From: Coprinellus micaceus
Taxonomy: Eukaryota > Basidiomycota > Agaricomycetes > Agaricales > Psathyrellaceae
Assembly: GCA_951394405.1 (NCBI GenBank)
Contig: OX596336.1
Location: forward strand, 372,001 to 436,000
Direction: 5' to 3'
Length of the DNA stretch: 64,000 nt
A program made the translations under genes and the position numbers. The notes under the pieces are model-generated. The model was not told the DNA's origin, searched no databases, and saw only the letters and a program-made list of their open reading frames with translations. Positions 11,780 through 22,906 of the stretch are shown here, in pieces; the stretch's first letter is position 1; every line of letters begins with the position of its first letter.

Positions 11780-13498
11780 TGGCGAACTTCACCGAGGTTT
11801 CACTGGCTTGGCTGGGGATCGTTAGTGGTCTTTCATTCCTTCGCGCCCCTTCAGAGGCGCAGGATGCGATCGGCACGTACCGTGCAGCTTTCAAGGATCT
11901 CCGCTCCTCTTCAGCACCCACAGCGGCAGAATGACACGGCGACGGTCGAGAGGGAAAGAGAGCAAAGCCTGCATCGTCCACATAGCTTCAATGTATAGGA
12001 TATTCGGCTGATGTAGACGGGATGATAGCCCCTCAACTTGGCATCGAGAGGAGGAAACTCCAGCATTGGTGGGAAGCGAAATCCAGATACATGGAACCCC
12101 GAGTGCTTGCTTTGTTCGCAGTCATTTCCTCCCACGATGGCGGTTACTCATTACTATTTGAATTGCCAGCACCGCTATTCCCACCAGCCATGGAGGCTAA
12201 TGTCCTTAAATACCTTCCGATCGCGTGTTCTGGAGGATGGTGGCAACAAGGTCTGAAGCCCGTGTACGTCTTTGATTACGCTACCTTCCTGTGGTACGCG
12301 ATGCGATTGAATGGTCGCCCCGCAGACCAATATCCTACTCTCGCAGCAGCGTGCGAGAACCCCATGAGAACTGAGACGCCACGGCCCACTCGCAACCAAA
12401 AATTCCACCGCCTTCCTCGCACTCAAATTCGAGCGTATACACAGTGCACACCAACACTCCAGAGAGACCGCTCGAATCACCTTCATCTCAGGTTTAGCAC
12501 CTGTCCTCGCAATTGAATTACCCAGCCCGCTGTCTGTACTTTCCTCTCCCCCACACATCCACGAGGTGTCCACTTGGACTCCAAGCAACCACATGGATTC
12601 CGCGCGGATTCCAGTCGTACGGACACAGGTTGGATTCCGCCTGGATTCCGTGTCGACGGTCTTTCTTGAAGGGTACATAGATATCAGTAGCGAATGAAAT
12701 ATAGGCGGTAAGGCGCCCCTAAATGTATAAGATATAGACGGAGGTAACCAGAGCAAGCAAAGGTGCTGTAGTGGTTATATGCCTCACCAAAATGTGTGAG
12801 GTACGTCCACTCCGAGAAGTTCTTCTGGGTAGTCCTTGCAAAGATCATCTAATATATATAAAGAAATCACCTACATTCGTTTGCATTTGTTTGTTCTGAC
12901 CTGTTTTCCCCTTGAGTAGACCCTCCGTTTATGCATCTACCTGCCATTATAAGTGGATAGGACGTTGGGAACCTATTGCAGTAGTTTATTGGCGAAATTT
13001 CAAGAGCAATAGTGGACTGAGGAAGCCGTAATTTGGGCGCCAAAGCACTCGGCAAGGCCTTGGCAACGGGTGCGTGAGTCCGTTACATCCGAGGGCCTGC
13101 CTTGACCAGCCAGCGCGGACCACACCTTATTGTCGTGGACCCGTGTTGTCCTTCTCTCAGAACCACTACGATATCGCTCCAGTCCCTCGCTATCGCTAAT
13201 CCTGTCCTCTTCTAACATCGCTCTATATCGCAGGTGTAGCCTACTAGCTCGATACATTGACCCAATAGCCATTTCGTTACTAACACCATAAAACTCTAGA
13301 ACACGCACCCCACTCCACCTAGGGGCGGTCATTACGTCGGACCACAACCAGTGTCAGTCCGTCGGACATCGATTCGTCAACTCAGCCGATGAAGTAGTGT
13401 TCGGAGGGCACGCATAGCAAGGCCACAGGCATCCAAAACGTAAGTTCAAGAGGTGGCGAGGCGGAGCGAGCCGCGTCTTGTACTCCACATCCCTTCTC
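11780..13498. other. gene-poor stretch
   Basis: Several open frames of 60-190 codons exist on both strands, none with recognisable motifs, family splice structure or coding-like composition. An orphan element copy, TAAGGCGCCCC, lies at 12709-12719. A short stretch near 12596-12653 repeats the words GGATTCCGCGC and GGATTCCG. Nothing else was identified. Confidence 0.35.
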
Positions 13499-14002
13499 CT
13501 AGCTCCAGTTCCCCAAGAGTGGCCCGCTGGTTCCGAGAGCGGTCGGTATGCAAGGGTTAAGCTCGAAATTCAGATAGAACTTGAATGCTTTCCGATGGGT
13601 TCCCCGAGTCACGGTGTCAGCGACGGGAAACGGAATCGACTGGAAAGTTTGAGACGCAGAGCCGCCGTAGAGCTGAATCATAGTGCTCCGCGCGATTTTC
13701 AAAGACGCCGAGACAGGCGAATGCGAAGTGGGCAAAGGATCTCCGAGATGATGTTCCACTTCTATATGTGAAAGAATACTGGGTCCTCTCTGAATTTGTA
13801 CCGAGGGAGATGGTCTCTCGTTCATGATCTGAGTAATGTCCGCCACCCTCCTTCTTGACCCCCCACCTTTAGCTTGAGGGCCTTCTCGATCAGACAGGGG
13901 AAAGGGGTCATCGGTCTGAATTGTGGGCGCTTGACGGTGCTGCTCGGTTAAAATCTCACGACGGGAACCGAGGGTCAACGAGGGTCCGCGTAGCTTGTAC
14001 AT
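13499..14002 (-). CDS. hypothetical protein, possible CC-6697 fragment
   Basis: Single open frame of 167 codons directly downstream of the family gene ending at 14245. It is Arg/Ser/Pro-rich at the N-terminus and contains MIQLYGGSASQTF, which resembles the MRLSYGGSDQHL segment of the globular domain in intact copies. It could be a remnant of that domain, a separate short gene or a further exon of the upstream gene. No splice site joining it to that gene was found because exon 4 ends in a stop. Weakly supported. Confidence 0.3.
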   Translation of the reverse strand: MYKLRGPSLTLGSRREILTEQHRQAPTIQTDDPFPLSDREGPQAKGGGSRRRVADITQIMNERPSPSVQIQRGPSILSHIEVEHHLGDPLPTSHSPVSASLKIARSTMIQLYGGSASQTFQSIPFPVADTVTRGTHRKAFKFYLNFELNPCIPTALGTSGPLLGNWS

Positions 14003-14244
14003 TTACCCGACGGAATAGCGAGAAGTCGTGGTGGGATTGAGAGATGAAATGATTCTCGCCGAGACCGAGGGTACTCTACAAACGTCGCGAACAACGATGT
14101 TATGTGCCCTGGGTTCATTCAGCTAGCATCCGCTCTGTCAAACGATAAAGTCGAGTCCGTCCCCGTTAGATAAAGCCATAGTGCGCTTGGTTGGAAGAGA
14201 CGTCCTCCACCTGCCGACTGAATATGGCCTGTGGTTGTCGCACA

Positions 14245-15446
14245 TCAATGTCGCAATTTATATGACCGAGGCGTCAGGACGTTCCACCGCTTTGGTGGAG
14301 ACCGCCTCCCCGCAGCCACAAGCTGCAACTCTGAACTTGGGCGTTTCAGAGGTCTTGAGATCCTCCTCGAGCTAGGGGTACTCTCGGTCGACCTTGTCTG
14401 TCGTTGCACCAGTCGGCTATCCTTCTCCGGAGTCAGGAAGCACGTCCAATATTCCCCGTTAAGGCCGTTGTTGCGTTTGAGCTTTCCCAATGTCGCAGCT
14501 GAGGGTATTCGGATTCGTAGGGCAGAATCCTGCGAATGTTCATTTAGACATAGTGAGAACCGTAGACAGGAAGGGGGACTCACGGGCGTGGGAGGGGCAA
14601 CGACGGATCCTTGTGGTTTCGTGGGTGTCTCCACGGTCGCCTGGACGCCAATTGAGCTGGCGACTGAAGCATCAGACACCGCGTTCAAAGGATCTGATGT
14701 TTGTGGGGAGTCCTCCAAGCGCATCGAGACATCTCGTTCCCCCACCAGCTCCACGGAGAATGCTGAGTCGCTCCGCCCCGGGGTAAACGAAGAGGCAACA
14801 GTGCTGGGCCCAGCCTGGAAGCGACGGAATGGACGGTAACCAGTTAATCCCGGATTGAATCGAAATCAGGAAGAGCGCACCTCATCTTGCATAGCTACGT
14901 CGTCATGGTTCGCCCGCTGTGAGGGTAACCGCTCATGATTTGTCGCCGAACCACAGCTCGACGCAGGCCCTGCTTGCTTGAAACTATTCTGTTCAAGTTC
15001 CTAGATACCATTCAGACTGAGCCTCGCGAGTACGCAAGTACGCGATAGGGTGTATGTAGACGTACCGCGACCTTCTCCTGAAGCTGTTCCACAATCATAA
15101 ACCACTTGCTATCCTCCTGCGACTCCTCCTCCAACATCCGTCTCAAATACGCATTATCCCGATCCCGTTCCTCCAGCGTCCGCTTCAGCTCCTCGTTCTC
15201 CTTCCTTGTACCCTCCAAACTCCTCCTCGTATGCTCTAATTCCCCCCTGACAGCATCCAAATCTGCTTCCACCCGCTCCTTCGACGCTCTATACGACCTC
15301 TTGTCGTGCTTCATATCCTCCAGGTCATCGGTCAGTCTCGCGACGACGCTCTTCAGCGCTCCATTCTCCGCAGTCATATGCCGCAGGTCCGAGTGCATGA
15401 CGAGGTAGTCGATGTTGGAGGGTCCTGGGGGCGAGACGTCGTTCAT
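14245..15446 (-). CDS. CC-6697 family member with extended coiled coil
   Basis: Four exons in phase 0: 15446-15066, 15000-14881, 14814-14584 and 14529-14245, giving 338 residues. Exon 1 (127 codons) is the longest coil in the family; its block reads MKHDKRSYRASKERVE, diverged from the usual form, followed by about 80 residues of heptads. The rest is disordered, with ISRPLKRPSS and GRRSPPKRW basic patches near the C-terminus. No DUF6697-like core was seen. A GGGCGCTTATT element lies about 97 bases upstream of the ATG. Probably a short-form member; function unknown. Confidence 0.7.
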
Positions 15447-15540
15447 GGTGGTGGTGAGAGGAAGAACTGCGCTAAAGAAGCCCGGGTGACACGATGTCCG
15501 TGTGATCTCTGGATCCTGATTGGCTGGATCAGAACGCCGA

Positions 15541-15553
15541 GTGGGCGCTTATT
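15541..15553. promoter_or_regulatory. shared element, GGGCGCTTATT form
   Basis: GTGGGCGCTTATT about 97 bases upstream of the start codon at 15446. This T-variant recurs near 38129, 39485, 40952, 48231, 52990 and 59610. Confidence 0.5.
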
Positions 15554-15724
15554 GTCGTGACGTATCATCTGCAGAGATCATCCTGCTTCCCATTTGACGG
15601 CCATGATACCAATCATACCACCACCTGAGAGAAAAGTCCATTATAGCACTGTTTCACAGAATATATACCCAAGAAGTAATTCAGCTGCAGCCGCTGCCAG
15701 AGTCACTCGAATTTACCTCAGCTC

Positions 15725-17882
15725 CTATTCAACACGTTCTGCCGACATGTACGACAACCCACCCAGAGACATGGATCGTTCCTCACTCTTTACACGTACA
15801 TTGCGGGACCCCCGGCCTCCGCTTTGGAGAGTCGTGGTGGCTCGAGTGAACGGCTGGATAATCGACTGCGTAGACCCTATCGCGGTCGAAGACGACGCGG
15901 CGGAGGTCGTGGCTGATTGAGCTTTACTCGTTGCTGGAAACTTGCCTCGCCAGTCGTACGCGTAGTAATCGTTAATAAACTCTTCAGGGTCATACCCGAC
16001 ACACTGCATGACGAAGATTGGGACGCCCTGCAAGCACGGTCCATTCAGTGTTTGCCCCAAAAGAGAAGCACCGCTCCGACAAGCTGACCTCTTGACCCAC
16101 GCTGTACGCCCTCTTCATATCAGTTTCCGATCCCATTAATACTTGCTTTGCATATCGGATGATTCCATCTGGATCCTCGCGATTCAGATTGACGGGTGGT
16201 GGCATATTGAGCGCGAACCTCCTTTGCTGGGCACTGGCGAACGGCGCAGCGGACGAGGATGAGAGCAATAGGTCGGCCCAATGCTTCTGTGCCTGGAAGA
16301 AGCATCAGTACTCGCTATATGGACAGCGGTGACGACCCACCTACCGAGAGGCTCTGGATAGTCCATTGAGGCCCCGAGGTCTGGGTGCTGAAGGTGATTT
16401 GATATTCCCCCATGTATAGGAACTGTCTGGTATCTCCCTTGGAAAGTAGGAGGGTAGCGGTGCATTGGCATGCCCCTTTCTCCTCGTTATCCTTCCAATC
16501 GAACCTGGGTGGATCGTCTCTTAAAGGACCTTCTTGTCTAAGATTTCTACCCCCGATAAGTAAGCCGTTCTCCCCCGGATTCGATGGCGCATGGGGGTAC
16601 GCTTCGTAGTGGGCATACAGTACGTGCCTAGAGTCGGGTGCCTTCCCCAACCTCTCCCCATAAAGCCACCTATCTCCACGACAAACAAAGTTTCCAATTC
16701 CGTCATCACAGCGTCTGAACAGGTAATGATTGGTGAAGATTGGAGCTTCGAAGCGGCTGGGCATGGCAAACTTTGGAATATTTTTGAGGTACGTCTTCAC
16801 AACCGTCATCCTGAGCCTGAACGCGATATCCTGCGGTGGAATTGGCTCAGGTCCTGGTAGGGGAGGACCTGTAGCATCTGGCAGGGATCCACTGGGCAGA
16901 CCGCGACGCGGGGGACTGGAGCAGTCAATTTCCATAGGCTCGCCACCCATCCGTCCACCTTCAATCGAAATAGGCGACAGCCTCACCAAGGTCTTGGCCC
17001 TCTTTGGAGACGGGGAAGTATCATTCTCAGGAGCCTGCCTTCGCTTTCCTAACGCCTTCGCAGAGGGAGCCCCCGTCCGGGCTTGGGTGCTGTTAACCTG
17101 AGGTCGGTTTCTTGGTCCCTTGTAGGATTCCGAGCTGGGGGTCGCATGATCTGGAGCTGGTTGACGCTTTCGACGCTTTCCAAGCGTTGTTAAAGTCAAG
17201 CATCGATGTTTTAACATCTCATCGTACCTGTGGTTTATTACCAAGGCCTGGGGCTGTCGTCAAAGACTGGTTATCGGCCACAACCGTCGCCATTTGACTG
17301 GTTTGAAGCTATGGGGCGCCAGTTAAGTGCTCCGTTGGGATCCTTGGACCGAAGAATACGCACATTTCCTCCCCATTGTGAACGGTCAATCTCGACGATA
17401 TCCTCCGACTCAGCTCGCTCCTGCTTCTAGAAGTCAATATTCGCGATGGGTGAAAGACGAAGTCAAAAAATGCTCATACCACTCGAACGTGTTGGCTTTG
17501 CGAATGAGAGCCCTCCGACGCATGCTCCTTCACTATCATGAGGGTCTATCGCTACCAGATAAGCGATGGGGAGGAGACGCACCCGAACCTGGGATCGCAA
17601 TTCTTCCACTTGCCGGGAGGAATTCTGATCCTCATTGATCTGCCTCCTCAACTTCGCATTCTCCACTCGTTCCCTCTCCAAATCGTTCCTCAGGTTCTCA
17701 AAATCCTTTTTGAGATGATCGTTTTACTCTCGAAGAGACCGTTTATCTTCCCTCAACTCGGCGTTCTCCTCTATCAGCTTGTTGACTTGTTTCTTCAAAT
17801 CCTTGATCTTGGAGTCTTTTGGTAGGATTTGACCTTGGATCGCGGCGCTATGGGGAGTGCCATGCGAGCCTGAAGAAGCCAT
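15725..17882 (-). pseudogene. full-length CC-6697 member with nonsense codon in exon 1
   Basis: Six exons: 17882-17583, 17426-17364, 17308-17228, 17175-16345, 16292-16089 and 16027-15725, in frame throughout (593 codons). Exon 1 encodes a coil with LREDKRSLRE, immediately followed by TAA at 17726-17724, after which the coil continues (NDHLKKDFENL). Downstream, the basic motif AKALGKRRQ with PKRAK, the globular domain (VKTYLKNIPKF, NGLLIGGRNL, QFLYMGEYQITF), the C-terminal module (AQKHWADLLL, FVMQCVGYDPEEF) and the tail GGLSYMSAE are intact. Either a recent pseudogene, a protein started at a downstream ATG without the coil, or a sequencing error. The last donor (GTCAGC) is non-consensus. A weak element (AATAGGTGCCCA) lies about 125 bases upstream. 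Confidence 0.7.
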
Positions 17883-18234
17883 GTCGTGGTGGTTCAAATC
17901 GACTCGGGGATAACAACCCTTAACCCACTTTCATAGGTCAGCAGAAGGTTTGGTTACGTTTTTATTACTCTTCCTACTTCTGCGACAGCTTTCCAGAACC
18001 TCGGGAACAATAGGTGCCCATGGCACGGCCTACCTCGTCTTACGACAAACAATAGGGTTCTCCCGCGGAAAGATGATGCTCGAAGCCGTCCATTCCCTGG
18101 CGTCATTCTAGACGCGATCGATATCACTAAAGCATGGGTTTCAAACGCTCTTAGGTCGGCGTCCTCGAACGGCCAATACCCCGCGCATTGCAGAGCGGTA
18201 GGGCACCTTAGCTATGCTCTGACGGTAGGCACCA

Positions 18235-20410
18235 TTACGATTGGCCTAGTCGGGTACTCTCCTCCCCTTCCGAAACATATGAGAGCCCCCCATCCGAGTC
18301 CTCGCCATGGTCCTTAACCTGTGCACTAACGATGCTCGCGCCATTGTCGGTTGGAGGCGGGAGCGACGGCCCTCGAGTTGGACTTAGTTGCGAACGGGAT
18401 GGCCGGGCGCTAGTTGTAACTGGGATAACGCTTTGCGGAGTGCGATGTGCGTTCTCGACGTGGTCGACGAACTGTCTGTCGTACGCGATACATTTCATGC
18501 GGAGTATGGTGATACCCTGGGCAAAGTCATGATTAGACGCTGTGATACTCAGCGAATGAATGAGAGAGATCGGCACCTCGTCACCTCTGGTAAACGCATC
18601 CAAGACATCCTTCTCCGTCACAATCACTCCTCTTCCGTCTTTCGCGCGTTTAGCCTCTTCCTCAACGAGGGTTGACCCTTGCTCCTTATCATCGACTGGG
18701 AAAGCCCCGGCTTTCCGCAACGCGATCCTCGCTCTGATCGCCATATATCCCTCGGACTTCTTCGTCGCCACGCGTTTGACCCACTTCTGCTTGACCTGGA
18801 TCCCATTGCATCAGAACTGCAGCTGCCCAACCAACGACAATAAAACCCACCTTATTGCTCTGCCAAATAAACTGGTCCTTCGTCATTGTCCCAGCAAGAG
18901 AATTCTCGTACTCCCCCATGTACGTCCACTCCGCACTCGCCTTATTCACGTTCCTCGTAAACACACTCCAGGTCCCTTGGCGAAGCTCTGTGCGTCCAGC
19001 GAACATCAACCCAGGTTCGCCTGGTGCACGAGGTATCGCGGGGTGGTCGTCTGGCATAGGCCATACCAGGTTTCTTTTGGTATTCGACGATGGGTTCTTG
19101 TCCGCCGCGAGGCACTGAACCAGCTGCCGATCCGAGCCCCCGTAGGTGAGGCGCATTAATTTGCGTTTAATCCCAACGAAATTAGGCTCTGGGAAGATGG
19201 GGAAACGAGGAATATCTCTGAGATAGGCTTCGACAACGGAAGGAGGTAGGTCGAGGACGTCACCCTTCTTAGACTTGAGCTTCGTTTGAGTTCCAGCCGG
19301 GATTACACCTTTCGTATCGTCACCGGGTACAGGCCCTTGGCTTTGTGATCGCGGAGTAGACGCGCGCGGCTGAGCGTCTCGCCCGAGTCCTTCGTGTGGT
19401 TGCGATTGCCCCTCAAGTTTAACTATCGCCAACTCTTGAGATGGAGACGCTTGAGGTCCATGAGCGTCGTTGGCTGCTGGGGTGTGAGTACGCGAAGGTG
19501 GTGCGCAGCACATTCCTCCGTTCTGTTTAGTTCTCTTCGAGCCCCGCAAATCGACACCTTCATCGTTCGGTCGTCGTTTTCCCGTGGACGATGCAGGGCC
19601 GTAGGGTTCCGACGTGGAATCATTGGGTATCCAGTCCATCTCAGGCCGAGGATCAAGCTGGGCTGGACTCCAAGTAGCATCCGTGTCCGGCTGCATACCC
19701 TGCTGGAAAAGTAAGGAAAAGTTCGTAAGTACGGTTCCTCGTTAGAGACGCATTGAATCTACCTGAGGGTATCTGGAAACATCATCCGTTCTCAGTATCT
19801 CCAACGAAGGGGAACTCGGGCGTTTCTGGAGAATAACGCTCAGTTCGTGGTGCCTCCGTGGTCACGGTTTCGGAGCACATAAAGTTATACGTACGAGATC
19901 GGGTCCTCTCGTATTAGCATATCTGGCTTTGACTGCGGTTCGCAGCCCCGCCTCGGCAGGTTCAATTTTAACTTTCTGAACCTCTTCCTCGTGCTCGACT
20001 GGAGTCATTGCGGGAGTAGGTAGCACCCTGGTCTAATGCGAACGGTCAGTCAACTGAAACGAGGATGCTAGGCTACGCAGACTAGCACACACCTGCGGCT
20101 CCGTCGCGCGGCACAAGAACTCCTCCTTCTCCTCCCTCTCCTCTTTTAGCTGTCTGATCAAAGCTTCGTTCCTCGCTTTCTGCCTCTCAAGACATATAGT
20201 TATATTCTGCCTTTCCCTTTGGATAGCCTCAAGTTCTACCCTCATCCTCGCCAAATTCCGCCTTGATTCATCGCTGTGGTCACGGAACGACGCTTTATCG
20301 CGTCGCAACTCTTCGTTGTCCTGGGTGAGTCGTACGACTTGCTTCTTGAGCTGGTCAAGGGTGCTTGTTATGGCGTCACGTTGGGTGCTGCGTTCCAAGC
20401 TCGTTGTCAT
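18235..20410 (-). CDS. full-length CC-6697 family protein (DUF6697-like)
   Basis: Six exons in phase 0: 20410-20093, 20032-19895, 19825-19763, 19702-18851, 18795-18577 and 18516-18235, giving 623 residues. Order: coil with LRRDKASFRDHSDESRR; disordered region with TGKRRPNDEG and GSKRTKQ; globular domain beginning VVEAYLRDIPRF with MRLTYGGSDRQL, DKNPSSNTKRNLVWPMP, PGEPGLMFAGRTEL, GTWSVFTR and YMGEYENSLAG; C-terminal module VKQKWVKRV, IRARIALRKAG, DVLDAFTRGDE and ILRMKCIAYDRQFVDHVE; tail DSDGGLSYVSEGEE. One of the cleanest intact copies. An alternative start at 20452 would add 14 residues. Domain name recalled, not searched; biochemical role unknown. Confidence 0.8.
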
Positions 20411-20751
20411 GAGGGCTCGTGGTCGTGGTGAGCAGTACTGAGTAAGGGACATTTCGCCCCTATGAACTCGCCCACGTCACGATCTAACGGGGCCACGTGG
20501 TATCAAACGCGTCGCGTCGCGCTCATTAACGAGGAAGTTGCGCATTCTCTGGAGGGAAAATATCATATTACTTTGAAATCTACGCTAAATACATACAAAG
20601 ACGGAAATGAATCTCAGCAAACCGAGACCGGTAGAGGGAATAGGTGGGGGTATACAGGTTGGGCTACAACACTGGGTCTGGATGTCCTTCGAGCCGTGGT
20701 GCATTGACCTGCAGCGATAGAAGTTCCCCGTCGATACATGGCTCCGGAGCC

Positions 20752-22026
20752 TCAGTGCTGACCAAGGATGCCTGCTCCATATATATTTTGGTGAGCTTCC
20801 TTCTTTCCCTGCTTCCAAGCAGCGATCGCAGTCTCAACGTGTCGAATGAACTGGTGGTCATACGACACGCATCGCATACGAAGGATATCAAAGGCCTGTT
20901 TCGTATTGCATTCAGACCCCACGTAAACGGTCCATGAAAGCGGGCGTGGACTCACCTCATTACCCCTCCTCAACGCCTGCAATGCGTCGTCTGGATCCAC
21001 TGGTTTCCCTTGCTTCTTCCTCATTTTGACCACCTCTTCATTTACGAGTGCCTCCTCCGACTCGAGGTCCTGCGCTGGGAGAACGCCGGCTTTCCGAAGC
21101 GCGATGCGAGCCCTCATCTTGATGAAATAACGTCCTCTCAGCAACACTCGTTTGGCCCAGCAGTTCTGAACCTGAGATATATCAATTAAGGTCTGTGTCC
21201 CGGTCGGCCGCAGTTACAAGAGTGACACACCTTTGGATCCTGCGCGCAGAACTGCTCCTTCGTCATCTTCCCCGCAGCCTGGATCTCGTACTCCCCAAGG
21301 TATACGCAGTCTGTACCCCCGTTCCCCTTGGTTCCCACCCTCCGAAACACCGTCCACGTACAGTTGTCGTTGATCAACCGCAAGTCGGGGGCGGGTAGGA
21401 GAAGTCCGCTGTTCCCTGGGAGCAAAGGCATCGCTAATTGTTCTTTCGGTTGCAAATGCACTATTCTCCTGCTCGTCTCGCCGGAAGGGTTGTGCTCGGC
21501 CGGCATGCCTTGAAAGATATTTCCGTCGGTGCACTTATAGAGTGCAGTCAAAGTACGCGGCCGGACGTAGACGGTGTACGGAGTCGGCGAAATGGAGAGG
21601 TGGGGGGTGTCTTGCAGGAGGGCTTGAACGTCAGAACTCGGGAGTTTAAATGCCTCGTCCTCCTTCACCTTGACATGGACTGTGTACAGCCTATCCTGTT
21701 TCACCTCCCCGTCATCCCAGGTTAGCCGGGGTTGCGTGGCCTGGACCGTGGTGACACCCGCTGCGAGGGCTGCGTTGGCAGCGAGAACGGCAGCTTCAGC
21801 CAGCTCAGCCAAGCATTCGGAGTCAAGCAACTAGAAGGTAGTCCGTCGGTCCCATTGTATTTTCTTTGAGTCGAAAACGTACAGGAGAGGGACCAGCGCG
21901 TGAAGTCTTGGACTTTTTGGATTTCTTCGATGAGCGGGTCTTCTGGTCGTCGGACTCGCGTTTTCGCTTCCCGGTGGGCTGGCTCTCGTTTGCTTCGAGC
22001 AGCATGGGCGTATCCGAAGCGGACAT
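20752..22026 (-). CDS. CC-6697 family protein lacking the coiled-coil exon
   Basis: Four exons in phase 0: 22026-21883, 21830-21231, 21171-20956 and 20895-20752, giving 367 residues. It begins directly with the basic region (TGKRKRESDD, then KKSKKSK), so the usual first coil exon is missing. The globular domain carries VQALLQDTPHL, EHNPSGETSRRIVHLQP, PGNSGLLLPAPDL, CTWTVFRR and YLGEYEIQAAGKMTKEQF. The C-terminal module follows: VQNCWAKRV, MRARIALRKAG, ALQALRRGNE and ILRMRCVSYDHQFIRHVE. The protein ends soon after, without the GGLSYVS tail. A GGGCGCCTATT element sits about 130 bases upstream inside a duplicated promoter block. Looks functional; role unknown. Confidence 0.8.
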
Positions 22027-22138
22027 TCCGAGCTGGAGATGAGTTGGTTGTGGGAGGTGCGAAATAGAGTATAAACTCTGACGTGGACGTCAAGGGTCTG
22101 GGATCGGCACCGCGATTGATGCGGAACCGCACGGTGGG

Positions 22139-22260
22139 TCATGTCGGGCCAAACGGGCGCCTATTCAATCGTCAAAAATTGCGGGGTAGACAATGTAGCT
22201 ACTATGATACCAGACGATGGCCAGTGTGAGGTTCGCGTCATACAAAGGACAATGAGATAT
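22139..22260. repeat. duplicated promoter block, copy 1
   Basis: About 120 bases upstream of the gene starting at 22026, repeated with moderate divergence at 22677-22800. Shared words include GTCGGGCCAAACGGGCGCC (GTCGGGTCAAACGGGCGTC in copy 2), ATTGCGGGGTA, AGTATGATACCAGACG-like sequence and GCGTCATACA. It includes the GGGCGCCTATT element at 22155-22165. Confidence 0.7.
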
Positions 22261-22476
22261 TTCATGCATAAAGTTCTCCGGAGAGCCACCCGACGTTCGA
22301 GACGATTCGTCTTCCACGGTTCTACCCTTCCTCACTTCGAATCTTCACTATTGGCTGCATAACTTGACCTGGAACCCATTCGAGTATATAGCAAGTTAGC
22401 AGTTCATCGGGAGAATTTTATTTTATGTCAAGAATCTGTCCCGAGATCCAGTTGCTACGAGCTTTCCCACATTCGC

Positions 22477-22680
22477 TCATTCGACATACTCTGATCCATA
22501 CGACAGCCCACCTTCCGAGCGATATTCGTCTCCATCGCTCTCCAGGGCATCGAAAGGACTTTCACCTCCGTCTTGGGTGGCTGCTGCAGTACGAGCTGAA
22601 GTGACCTTGGTGGCCAGCCTCGACGACCTGCGAACGCCTGGTGGAAGGGGACCTTTGCCCTTCGTGGTCGCACGATGGGT
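22477..22680 (-). pseudogene. orphan last exon of a CC-6697 gene
   Basis: Open frame of about 65 codons ending with ALESDGDEYRSEGGLSYG, SEYVE and a TGA at 22479-22477. This is the conserved C-terminal tail of the family, yet no upstream exons exist: the sequence abuts copy 2 of the duplicated promoter block. The simplest reading is a deletion that fused a promoter to the last exon of a lost paralogue. No in-frame ATG at a sensible distance was seen. Confidence 0.6.
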
Positions 22681-22800
22681 CGTGTCGGGTCAAACGGGCG
22701 TCTATTTAATGGTCGAGGATTGCGGGGTATCCGGTATAGCCAGTATGATACCAGACGCCAGCAAGCGTGAGTCCCGCGTCATACATATAACGATAAAGCG
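22677..22800. repeat. duplicated promoter block, copy 2
   Basis: Diverged copy of 22139-22260, including the element variant GGGCGTCTATT (22696-22706). It stands upstream of only a last-exon relic and downstream of the gene at 22907-24140. Confidence 0.7.
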
Positions 22801-22906
22801 ATGTATCATCTATGAAAATTCGCCATACGCAGTGGACGAGAAATCACCTAGAGACACTGTCCTGCACCCTCCGAGACCCAATCACCACAAGCTCTCCCAA
22901 TCGCGC

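Noticed and set aside
12022..12516. 164-codon plus-strand frame with W/Y-rich stretch
   Set aside because: No domain, no splice partners and a competing minus-strand frame of similar length; not distinguishable from chance.
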